A stretch of 64,000 bases of DNA from Parapristionchus giblindavisi (lineage: Eukaryota > Nematoda > Chromadorea > Rhabditida > Diplogasteridae). The position numbers were made by a program, and so were the translations under genes. The DNA lies in NCBI GenBank assembly GCA_943737045.1, contig CALSFV010000247.1:310001-374000 (forward strand), in the 5' to 3' direction. Positions 35,901-46,554 of this stretch are shown here, piece after piece (the first letter of the stretch is position 1; each line of letters begins with the position of its first letter). The notes beneath the pieces are model-generated. The model was not told the origin of the DNA. It saw only the letters and a program-made list of their open reading frames with translations, and did no database searches.

Positions 35901-37514
35901 TCTCCTGTGACTTCAGATCAAAGACCTGAATGCTATCTCATTAAGGTATACGATAGACATTTTCTGTATTATTGATTTGTTTTATTGATTGATTGCTCGT
36001 GATAATGCTAAGTGTATGTTGCGAACAATAAGATTGAATAGTTATCCACCATCTTTTTTGAAATGTCTAAATATTACAGATGAGTATAATCTTTGATAAT
36101 TCTCATCATACTGGTCAAGTACATATCTACATCAACAATATCATATCGTATGTCAATGAATGTAATGGAAGGATATTGAAAGGTTTCGATTACATATTAT
36201 ACTATTATTCTGCTGTGTATAGAGGACGGGGTAAAAAGGGTTGTCTCCGACCTTGACCGACACCCCAAATGGGGAGGGGGGGGGGGCTATTTTTTAATCT
36301 TCAACTATTTCTTTATTTATATTTATTTATTTTATTTATGTATTTATTTAGGCAATGTGATCGCGTACGATACAATCATAATGGGAATATTGGATATATG
36401 TGTCCTAATCCTCTCTGTCGCTTCCTTCGTTCTTTGTCTCAGAGCTCTGATCAAGGCTCATCTCCTACAGAGTGTAAGTATTGATTTATTGATTGAATGA
36501 ATAGATTACAATGGATAGGTTATTGATTTTATGGCGTTTGTGAGCAACTAAATGTATACATAATTTTTTTGCAGAGAGCAGAGGAGTACTTTGAGTCAAC
36601 TCTCAAGATGAATTTATCCGTATCTGATAAGCTGGACTTTCTCAATCTTTGGTCAGTATTCCTACTTTATTCATCCATAGTCTGCAGTTATTGATTTTAA
36701 TGTTTAATAGGAATTTAGTGTATCTTCGTATTCAATATTTAGTCTATTTGAGGTACGTCATGATTGTGGCTAACGACTCTTGTTTGGTTATTGGAACTAT
36801 AGCCAAGATATCGATTGAGTTCAGGGTACGGTAATGTTGAATCTTTATTATTGATTCATATTGCACCTTTACCACTCGTATTAGCGGAGAATATTTCAAG
36901 CCTCTTTTTCTTGGTTTATTGTGTGATATGAAGTAGCAGTAATGTATTATTGATCTTTTTGTATTTTTGTGATCTTTGATCTCTTTCAGGACTTTGACTC
37001 TGATCTCTTCACATTAACGGGTATACTACTTGGAACGGGAGCACTTCTCGTCTACGTCGGAGTACTACGGTACTTTGGATTCTTCGCACAATATAATGTA
37101 TGAATTTATTCAATATTTTCTTGTTCCATGTATCATTGTGCAATGTATCATTTTGCAAAAAGAACATGCAATTTGATGTAAATGTGAAACGTTAAAGTTG
37201 AAGGTGTTTAATGGAAAGAGAAACTGTAGTTATCTTTTCAGATTCTTGTTCTAACAATGAAGAAGGCTCTTCCATCAATGCTACGATTCATGGCCTGTGC
37301 TATCGTACTCTATTCGGGTTTCCTCATTGCTGGATGGGTTATCATTGGTCCCTACTCGATGAAGGTACTGTGCTTTGGATCGTTTATCGATTTGCATCAC
37401 GAATTCTTAAATATACTCATATCAGTGTTGTTTTCGTATTATTGGAGAATATAGATAATTGAATAGGTTGATAGTGTAATAATCTGTGCCGTGTTTTCTT
37501 GCAAAACGCATACA

Positions 37515-37575
<61 letters not shown>

Positions 37576-39811
37576 ATCCTTTCATACTATTATCTATTTT
37601 CATCACTTCTTATTCTGATATGATTGAATGACATTTGTCAGTTCCGTACACTGGCAGCATCATCAGAAGCTTTATTCTCTCTTCTCAATGGAGATGATAT
37701 GTTTGCCACATTCTATACTATCAATGACTCCAATACTGTTATCAAGGTACGTTCGTTTTTGTAGACTTTCAATTATTCAGGTGACTTTGTGAATGGATTG
37801 TGCATTCATGTGAGGGTATTCATTGATAGTTTGAAACGCGAATGCTCTTGATGATCAAATGTTCCAAATTTCGTTACTACTGTTTATGTCAGGTTTTGTC
37901 TAGTTGCAAGAAACGATCGATAATGATAATGATAGTATTATATGAATAATAATAATATTCATTGATTTAATTATTTATTGTTAGATCTTCGGAACAGTGT
38001 ACATCTACGTTTTCGTCTCACTCTTTATCTACGTCGTCCTTTCTCTCTTCATTGCTATTATTATGGACGCCTATGAGGTGGTTAAGGTGAGTTTATGATC
38101 TTTATCTATTTCATCTTTGATCTTTGCCACTCTCACTCAACTTCTTCCAGGATCGCTACTCCGAAGGACTACTACTTGAGCATTCGGTTCTGAAGGTAAT
38201 CGATTTGTCACTATTCTTACCGTAATCAACTTTATTACATTTCATATTTGTTGATCGATCGATAAATCAATAAATCGCAGGAGTTTGTGCAGACATGTCC
38301 TCCAATCGAACAACTATCATCACCATCAGCCCGTGCTGCCTATTCTCCATCGAATCTGCTCAATCTCGGTCGGTGAGTGCACCCACGGAGGGCTGGTCAT
38401 TCAGTTCCCGAGTTGGTGCTTCATACTGTATATCTTGATTACTGTAGCTTTGGTCGTTTTCGTATGTATCGATTGGTTGGTGGTGTAGATTGTGATGGTG
38501 GTGTGTGAGAGATTAATTGATACTTACGATTTGAGAATGCAAAGGTTACGGTAATGTCCCTTTGAGAGTGCTTCGTATGAGATTACTGTGAGAAATGCAT
38601 TAGAGCAACATCATGATATATTTAGATGTTGTGGTGGTGATTGTGATTGTGTGCATATAATATATAATATAACTAATAACTCATTTATTGATTTATCGAT
38701 TATCTTATCTCGTTCTTCTTCTGTTGTTATGTCAATGGCCTCTGCCTATCATACTAACCTCATCTACACCACTGATTGATCGATATGATCATGAAAGATC
38801 AAAGATCAATTGTCGCTGCAAGCACCAACTCCACCTACTTACTGACCATGCCCGTCCAGTTTTGTCCCCACCCCCAATACTAATGGCTAAGAATGATTTA
38901 AGTTTATAAGGCGGTAATGCTTTTATATGGTAAGGTCTGCACATGAGGTTTGATCTAAATACTTTATTTTCCCCCAATGCTTTCATATCCCTTATCGCTC
39001 TTTGTATATAATCTAATCATGCTTTGACCCTCGCACATCTTTCCATGTCGTTACTCTGTTGTACTTATCGTTTAGGCAATATAACTTCATTCCTTAAGTT
39101 CCTCCTTAAGGTGCTAAGTACTTACTTAAGTTAAGTTAGTTACTTTTAGCGGCTGGCAACGACTCTAGTAGAAGTGTCCGTGCTCTTCTCTTCATAGATC
39201 AACTACGTGACCGTTTTTGGGCAGCGATCCGGAGAGGACAAGGAGACTCAAGGCATGACTTATCCGATGACTTAACCTGACTTAGTATGCACTTACGCGT
39301 CCCTAAGTACTAAGTTAACTTGAAGCACTATATCGATGAGGAGTACAAGTTAACTCATTCACTTGGGGGTGTTGTATGTGTATACTGGTACAGGGCAATT
39401 CAATAATGCTATTAAGTGATCAGGCTTTATCCCATCTTGTCAGATTCATTTGCACTTGATTGTTTACATGCAAGTTGCAACATTACTGAAAGTGATAGTT
39501 ATACTTTTATTTATATTGAAAAGAGGAAGAATGGTCGTAATGAAATTATATTTTGAGTAGGATTCTTTTTCGTTATACACAATTATGGTATTATTTTTAT
39601 TGCTTTGGTATTATTTTCAATTCAGAGGAAAATGTTTATTATTTTCAGTTTCACCTCTTTCACAAACCCCTTAGATGACTCTGTACCATCGACACCAGCT
39701 GCCAATTCCTCTAATCATGACTCCATGGCTCAATCTCCTCAAGTACGCGAAATGTCCAATTTCGCCTTTGATCCATCACCATCAACCAACAATCAACCCC
39801 ATCCTGTGTAG
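32951..39811 (+). CDS. cup-5: Mucolipin (TRPML) endolysosomal cation channel
   Basis: Six-TM lysosomal Ca2+ release channel. About 21 exons, roughly 720 aa: 32951-33013, 33261-33325, 33490-33610, 33736-33801, 34607-34690, 34801-34908, ~35044-35272, 35429-35501, 35558-35637, 35817-35945, 36080-36182, 36352-36473, 36575-36651, 36711-36825, 36990-37097, 37242-37364, 37642-37746, 37985-38086, 38151-38195, 38281-38372, 39649-39811. Diagnostic: N-terminal LRRHLQFFFMNPMQKWK then TM1 (LALQILKIIFV), a lumenal loop, TMs around GILDICVLILSVASF and LTGILLGTGALLVYVGV, and the TRPML filter NGDDMFATF in exon 17, followed by the last TM (LFIYVVLSLFIAIIMDAYE). The second exon's ATG follows TTTAG directly, so 33261 is an alternative trans-spliced start. 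The splice into 35044 is out of phase by one unless a T8 run is really T9. Serine/proline-rich tail after a 1.3-kb intron. Confidence 0.93.
34284..34474. mobile_element. 191-bp MITE with 11-bp terminal inverted repeats (cup-5 intron)
   Basis: Ends ATACATGGGCG and CGCCCATGTAT are exact inverted repeats. Inside, GCCCCCTG followed by an A-rich block recurs about four times. A fragment of the same right end (TTTAGAATCGAGCTC ... TGTACCC) lies at about 43626-43655. No coding capacity. Confidence 0.8.
37514..37574. repeat. (ATT)n microsatellite
   Basis: About 20 uninterrupted ATT triplets in a cup-5 intron, between the exons ending at 37364 and starting at 37642. Confidence 0.95.
39092..39334. mobile_element. 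Candidate small inverted-repeat element in last cup-5 intron
   Basis: TAAG-rich, partly complementary ends (GGTGCTAAGTACTTACTTAA at left; GTCCCTAAGTACTAAGTTAA at right) enclose a more GC-rich core (GCGGCTGGCAACGACTCTAG, GCAGCGATCCGGAGAGGACA). It explains part of the unusual 1.28-kb length of this intron. Boundaries are approximate. Confidence 0.45.
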
Positions 39812-40565
39812 TGTGTATTGTTCGATATCATATCATAGAAGTAGGGTGATCTTTGATCTTTGATCTTTCATTATCGATCGTTGGCAAATTGCAATATTTA
39901 TTGTGCTCTATATTATGATTGTCTCGGGACCTACTATGTATGTATTCTAATCTTTTGATATCACTTTCTTTTCATGATCTTTCTCTCGAACGATTCTTGA
40001 TCTATTTTCATTCTATTAGTGCTCACTCTAACCATTCAAAAAGTATTATCGATCCGTTTAGATTAACTCATATCCAATTGATATACCGTATCCTCTTGAA
40101 CACTGTGGTGCTGTCAACCACTATTGATTGATATTCTGAATAAGTTATGATTTTCGCATGTTTTAGAGATTATTATAGAAGCTTACGCGGTTCTTGTTTC
40201 GTCTGAATTGTGATATATACCGTAACCCGACCTTCCCCCCACATGCCCGCCTTCAATCGATCCTATCGATTGATTCTTATTGTATAGCCTACCGTATACC
40301 CCACATCCTGAATCAGGACAATTTGCAAATATTTACTTACTCACTCTTGCTCACACCCATATTTTGTATATCTGATCATCCCAAATTGTCGATTTGTTCA
40401 CAGGTGCCACCAATAAAATCTGAAAATATGTTATTATAGAGAAGTTACAGATAAATTATTTCAATTCCCATTGTTCAACTATCGATTGGTTGCGTTTGAA
40501 TCGCTAACGAATACTGTATAAACGATTAGGAATTCTCGATCGATCGATTACAGTATTCTATCGTA
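39812..40565. other. cup-5 to pen-2 intergenic (754 bp)
   Basis: Contains a GATCTTT triplet cluster at 39848-39868, close after the cup-5 stop, and TACTGTA/TACCGTA motifs. No gene seen. Confidence 0.5.
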
Positions 40566-41323
40566 ATGGATGTGTCAAAGCTCACAGATGATATGAAGGC
40601 GCACTATTGTAAGAAGTGAGTACTGTAACAGAGCTATATTCCGAATCGATATTTATTGATAAGAAAGAAACTAGGAATAGATCATTTTAATGCTATTTGC
40701 AGTGTACAGACTGCAGACATTCTAATCTTTCTCATCTCAGATACACAATCATCGGCGCGTTCTTCTTACCATTTGTATGGATCACATCTCTCTTCTGTTT
40801 CACTCCATTCGCCCTCAAAGGTAAGCAATATAATATTCTCCCTCTTGTATTCTGATCTGTTAACGATGACTGTAGTATGGGTGAAATATCTTGATCTTAT
40901 GGTTGTAACGAGGTGATGGTTATGCAAAACGCTAGTGAGTAATAACAACGACCGCTTACTATCTCTTTCTAATTTCGCAATAAGAAGAAAATAGTGTTTA
41001 CATAGAGTGTAGCATACGTGGACAACCCTCCACCATTACTTTGTGTTCATGGAACTTGAAGTGTGGCTTACACGGCCAAAACTTAATCTAGTATTTATCT
41101 CGTTCTAACTACCTTAGAATGATTATTGATTGATTACATTGATTCAGGTACTCCATCTCCATCTCGTTCCTCCGTTCGTCTCTATCTCATTCTATCACTC
41201 ATCGGATTACTCGTATGGATATCGATTATCGCCGGATGGGAGGCCACCTTCCAGTACTATAGAGCGGCCCAATCGATATGGACTGAGAATTGGGCATTCC
41301 AACTTCCGATTGGAAAGTTCTAG
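40566..41323 (+). CDS. pen-2: Presenilin enhancer 2 (PEN-2), gamma-secretase subunit
   Basis: Smallest subunit of gamma-secretase, required for presenilin endoproteolysis and thus Notch processing. Three exons, 40566-40615, 40741-40820, 41148-41323, give 306 nt, exactly 101 aa, the length of human PEN-2 as I recall it. The N-terminus has the CKKYTIIGAFFLPFVWITS block (family CRKYYLGGF-type), with first hydrophobic hairpin; the second TM is LYLILSLIGLLVWISIIAGW, followed by the hydrophilic turn TFQYYRAAQ and a C-terminus ending FQLPIGKF that matches the conserved F..P.G terminus needed for complex assembly. Both introns are in phase. Lies 755 bp after cup-5 on the same strand; the gap is large for a C. 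elegans-type operon. Confidence 0.96.
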
Positions 41324-42178
41324 ACTACCGTAGATTATCGATCGTATTTTCTGCTGGGTATAGATTCAAATTCTCTTGCCTTTGGTGCAGTCTAACTGTA
41401 TTTTTGAAACGTTGAAAACTGTTGAATGATTACTGTAGTCTATATCGATTTACTCATTTGCTCTTTACTAGATCTATATTCATTGTGTTTATAGTCTTTT
41501 CTGTCATGTTCTTTGACCTCCCATTACTGGTACTTCAGTAGGACTTATTTGATGCACTGTAATAAGTTATTGATTGACTTTCACAATTGTACATATTCCA
41601 TTAATCGTATTTATTTATTTATTTTTTTGATGTTCCATTCGGAAATAAAAGATTACGTGAGCGTGTTGTCAAGATCTTTCTGAGGTTCCATTCATCCTGT
41701 GTTATCTATGTCGATGTAGCGAATCTTTGTTCATGTTTAATGGTTTCGTGTCTTCATTTGCATTCGACATTGGCTGATATCACAATTTGTTCAAAAAAAA
41801 GGTTTTATCATTAGATGTCAATCATTAGATCAAGAGTAGATCATTTGACAAAAGTGTAATCCACAGCACATAAAACCTATGAAGTGTTATATTTAACACT
41901 TTTTGTGAGTTAAAGAGCTCAAAAAGTGTTAAATATAACACTTCACCGTTCTTATGTGCTTTTTGTTACACCTCTTTTCTCTGTGTGTTCCTGGGTTAAT
42001 TCTACTCTGCTCTTCCTGGGTTCCGTATTGTGAATTTGTCAACCATCCCCCATTGGATGAAAAATGTGCAGAAATTAAAGTCTTTGTTTCTGTATTGTAT
42101 CATATTGGTTACATTAATCGATCAATATCGGGTCATACCGTACTTTCGCTCTCTTTAGTCTATCATCATTATCACAAG
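41324..42178. other. pen-2 to BTB gene intergenic (855 bp)
   Basis: Contains the hairpin at 41875-41960 and AT-rich sequence. No gene seen. Confidence 0.5.
41875..41960. repeat. 86-bp palindrome upstream of BTB gene
   Basis: AGCACATAA ... GAAGTGTTATATTTAACACT pairs with AGTGTTAAATATAACACTTC ... TTATGTGCT, with a short GAGTTAAAGAGCTC-like loop. The inner TGTTATATTTAACA is itself nearly palindromic. Likely a minimal inverted-repeat element 220 bp upstream of the BTB start codon. Confidence 0.85.
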
Positions 42179-45100
42179 ATGGACGTTGTGATGCGTGGTA
42201 GGCCTCGATCTGTCCTAATATCGTCAGATGAGAGACAGTTGCTGATCACACATGCATCAGGATCATGGTTAGTTATTGTAGTTTGATCTTTGATCTTTGT
42301 ATTTTGATTCATTGAACTGCATACTGTTCAGGTCAATCTCCATTCACGGATCTCGATTGCGCATGAGGAACAAGGTATTTTATACGATTATCAATAATAA
42401 TTAAATTAATATTATTAATATATGTACAAGAATAAGTATGCATGCACTTTAAATATAAATTTTTGATTAAATAAGTTAACTAGCAATGTGCCCTATGGAT
42501 TTTCGGCCGCTACGTCTAAATATTTATCTTTTATAGACGGATCAAATTATAGAGAAAGAAAGAAAGGGACTAAGAAATGGGTTGTTTTAGAAACTTTTTA
42601 AAGAAAAAAACCATAAGTAATCTAAAACGATCCAGTGTTTCGGCCAATATTTTAATATTTCATTCTATAATATGGGCTTATATATTGTTGATAATAGGAG
42701 GATGATACGGACAACATGGAGATTGTAATACAAGAGGATGAAACGACTCAGATATCTCTCGATTTGAAGAACGAAGGCGATAAGAATATTGTCAGTTTTA
42801 TTCATTTATTTATTCTATTTTTAAACCTCTTATCTGGAATTAAACTTGTAAAAGGTACATTAATGACGATGTGTTCTTTACAATAATTTAATACATTATC
42901 AGCTATCGACTCTATTCATTCCAATCGTTGGTAGTGAATCGATCATTCGTATTGATGCTCTACTATCACTCATATTTCGTCCTGAAGAGAAGATTACCGT
43001 AACCAGTGGATATATTGATGTGAGTCTTCTTCATTCTGTCAATTATGTCCACTTCAAAAACTTGTTTGGGCAGCTTTTTTTAAAATTGGTCTTTGATCTT
43101 TATGTAATTTGTTCGGAAAAGTTGAAGATTTGTAGCGATTTTTTTCAGGACCTGGAGCGGGATCAATCGAAGACGCAGTACACGATGTCACTGACAACGG
43201 TGAAAAGTTATTCGAAACTACAGTAAGTCATTGATCTTTGATCTTTACATACAGTAGTCTATCATTCAATCTATAGACATCTTCTAGCATAATAATAATA
43301 ATATTTATACTTATTCATGAATATATAATGAAACGCGTGTGATGAAAGAAAAAGAAACGAAATGAATCTATTGCATTTGCATTACAGACTCGTGAAGCCG
43401 TCTCCGAAGCTGTATCCCATTAGGAATTATCGATTGAGTATTGATAAGCAGAGGATGTGGGTATCGAAAGAAGTGAGTATTTATTTGAATATTAAATTAT
43501 AGAATTTTATATCATACAGTACAACAATGATCTACACCTTAAAAAAGCAATATGCGAAACTAATCAAATGTGAAAACGATAAACTTCCAACTTAAAATCA
43601 ATTTAAAAAATTTATTACGAAGCTGATGTACCCTTTAGAATCGAGCTCTATGTACCCTCACCAATGCATGTTTGAGCGTGCTTTAGTTGGAATTTCGACA
43701 TTATCAGCGCATTTTTCCTTTTTTTTTCAGTGGAATTGCATGTCTTTCTTCTTTTATAATAAGGACGCGGATAACCAATTTAGTCGAATTAAAAGTTTTA
43801 GATTTGAATTTTAGAGCGTTATTATAAACTACCCATTGGGGTTCTTACATAATCAATAATAAGTATAGTTTATGTAAACATGTAATTCAACTACAGATAC
43901 TGGCTCTGAATTCTTCCTACTTCACTACTCTTCTGTATAGGCCTATAGATGGGAATTTCGAACCCGTTATCAATGAGGTATTGTGATTGATCATTATATT
44001 GAATGTTTACAAAGATCAAAGATCAAAGATCACATTATTCAGGTTGATCCATATCAACTCAGATATGTTCTCAATCTCCTTCATCAGCGAAAGTTCCATT
44101 TCGTAAATGGTTAGTCTGCATTTTCAAGAACAAAAATGTATTATTGAAAAATCTTTTTTTTTTCGTTATTGGTGTTTTCTTACCTTTTTCTTTCAATAGA
44201 ACCATTGTGGTCCCATCTCTCACTGCCAATCAATACAGTACAGCCCGATCTCCTTTTGTACACGAGTAACACTGAGGCGCCCTGCGGCGCTCATTTGCGC
44301 TCATCATTTATTTCTGCGGGTACTGAATACTTTTCGATTCTCAAAGTCTTTATCATGAGTTTCCGTTATGAAAAGTTGTTTTAAACACTAAAGAAACTGA
44401 AACAAAATTTCTATTAATGAGAAAAAAACAATTAAAAAGCAAATCACACTGGAAAATGATGGGTACTGTAAATTACGAAAAATGTCTTACGGCGATCGTG
44501 CGATCGATGCGTGATATTACAGTATACCTTTCCAGTAAATAATTACCCATCGTTTTCGGACCAGTGTGATTTGTCTTTTAATTGTTTTTTTCTCATTAAT
44601 AGAAATTTTGTTTCAGTTTCTTTAGTGTTTAAAAAAAGCTTTTCATAACGGAAACTCATGATTAAGACTTTGAGAATCGAAAAGTATTCAGTACTCGCAG
44701 AAATAAATGATGAGCGCAAATGAGCGCCGCAGGGCGCCTCAGTGTTACTCGTGTACAAAAGGAGATCGGGCTGTACTGTACAATGCTAATATTATAATAA
44801 TTACAGTTTCGTATGCGATTGTGAGTCTTCGATATTCTGATCAATTTCTAATCAAGAATATTCGTGATCGAGCCATATCAGAACTCCTCTCAAAGCCATT
44901 AGCCTTTGAGGAAAAGGGAGAAGTGCTCATTATGGCCGATGCTCTTTCTATCCCCGAACTCGTTGTGAGTTACAGTAATACACATTGTGAGGAGGTGGAT
45001 CTGGATTACTGTAACTGTGTGAATATGATATTGTTCATTGTGGATTGGTGTTATGGATTGATGATTATCTTTCAGGAGCACGCAGCTCAATCATATGATG

Positions 45101-45912
45101 ATTCTGATAAAATACTCGCTAAAATATCACGAGAACTTCGTTTTCTATCTCCATCCACTCTGCAGACCCTCATCGCGGTTTGTTTTTGTTTTCTTTTGTC
45201 CCTTATATACATGTAGGATTTGGTTTTGGAAGAAGTTTTGTGTGAGAAATCTGAGTAGAAATGATCTGTTGATAAATAAAAGATGTCTATTGTAATTGTA
45301 GCCATAGGTCGAAAAGTATGTTGCAAAGTACCAAACCTGACCGCATTTTGAGCCAAAATTTCACAAAAATCGAAAAACCTGACCGCATTTGATCCTAATT
45401 TGCCAAAATTCGAGAAACCTGACCGCATTTTGAAATTCGATGACATAGCTATTCGACCTATGATTATAGCGTGCGCGTGAGGTCGCAGCAGATGAAAAGG
45501 AAGATCTACTCATGTCTGTGGCTGTTCTCAAGGCTGAAAAAAAGGATTTCGAAGTGAGAGAAAAGCGAGAACGAACACTACGAAGGGTGAGTTTACTCTA
45601 GATACTGATTGATTAACCAACATTTGATTATTGTATTGTTATTTGGTGTTACTGTATTCACTCCCACTTAAAAGTAGTTAATTTATGTTATCAGGCTGTT
45701 ATGTGCGGATGGGAATAATAACGTTGAATGGTCAAACAATAATGATTGTATTTTAGAAGTGTGAAGCTGAATTGGATGAGTTGCGTTATTCTGATAGTCG
45801 TCGTCCTATCTATAAGCGTAGAAGGTTCGCGGAGTTTTCTCCGCCACCCAATGCTCCTCCTATGAGACGAAGGAATCGTGATGTCCTCTCATTCGATAGA
45901 GAAGACGATTGA
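42179..45912 (+). CDS. BTB/POZ-domain protein with basic coiled C-terminus
   Basis: Twelve exons in full phase give 392 aa: 42179-42267, 42332-42374, 42701-42790, 42903-43019, 43149-43222, 43388-43472, 43897-43977, 44043-44109, 44807-44964, 45076-45177, 45470-45586, 45757-45912. The N-terminal ~150 residues form a beta-rich region like that of nematode BTB proteins, possibly a divergent MATH fold. The BTB domain is recognisable in YRLSIDKQRMWVSKE, LALNSSYFTTLLY, then VDPYQLRYVLNLLH and SLRYSDQFLIKNIRDRA. A highly charged, probably helical segment (KAEKKDFEVREKRERTL) precedes an Arg-rich tail. The family would suggest a CUL-3 ubiquitin ligase adaptor; that is inference. The ATG follows TATCACAAG, a candidate trans-splice site. 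The intron splitting the BTB domain hosts a 550-bp foldback. Confidence 0.85.
44232..44783. mobile_element. 550-bp foldback element in BTB gene intron
   Basis: Left arm about 44232-44463 and right arm about 44545-44783 are near-identical inverted copies (e.g. CTGAGGCGCCCTGCGGCGCT; ATTCTCAAAGTCTTTATCAT with one change). A central loop of about 80 bp contains CGATCGTGCGATCGATGCG. Outer ends are TGTACTGTA-like. It fills most of the intron between the exons ending 44109 and starting 44807. Open frames inside are not genes. A diverged arm is at 8.76 kb. Confidence 0.93.
45303..45462. mobile_element. 160-bp MITE with 11-bp TIRs and three internal repeats
   Basis: Exact ends CATAGGTCGAA and TTCGACCTATG. 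Between them AACCTGACCGCATTT occurs three times, separated by variable AAAATT-rich spacers. It sits in the BTB gene intron 45178-45469, ending just before the TATAG acceptor. Confidence 0.85.
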
Positions 45913-46554
45913 TGAACATATCACTTATCCATCCTATTACATCTTGTTTGTACTTATTTACCATTACAATACTCCAATATTCTAAAGTGTTCAAATACTT
46001 TAGTATCTATCGACGTGTTCATAAGAGATATCATTGATTGATCTCTTATCCATTGTTGACAGTTAATTGTGATCTCTGGACTCTTTTTATCCATTCATCC
46101 CCAGTGCTTTAGCTAATCTCTCTCCTTTAGTTCCGTATAGATCTGGTAATGTAAATTGTTTCCAAGTTTTCCACGATAAACTTTAATCGATATCGTTTAT
46201 TGGTTTTGTCACAACGGGTTCATTCTTATCCTAATATTATTTTATTGCACGTAACAGATTAGTTTGATCGTAACTCTAACACGATTTCTCTTCTTATTTC
46301 TCTTCTACCGTTGTAACTGTTATAGTGAGACTCTCTTCAGTTCCCACACTCTCTCGTCCGTACTCTAATACTTCCTTTGAAATGCGACATAAACGACCAT
46401 ATCGTTATCTCTGTCACTCTCTCCAATATACATACTCTATCGCCATCAGACTGTCTGTCTGTCTATAACCCCACACTCTCTCAATTCTGTGTGTTCTCTC
46501 GTATCTTCTATGTATCTCTGCACTCTCTTCATATTATTCACTATCTCTTCATAG
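45913..46554. other. BTB gene to dehydrogenase intergenic (642 bp)
   Basis: No gene seen. CTCTC-rich pyrimidine text increases toward the TCTTCATAG acceptor that directly precedes the next start codon. Confidence 0.5.

Noticed and set aside
44543..44844. Short ORFs in both arms of the BTB intron foldback
   Set aside because: They are identical readings of the two inverted arms, with no start context or domain.
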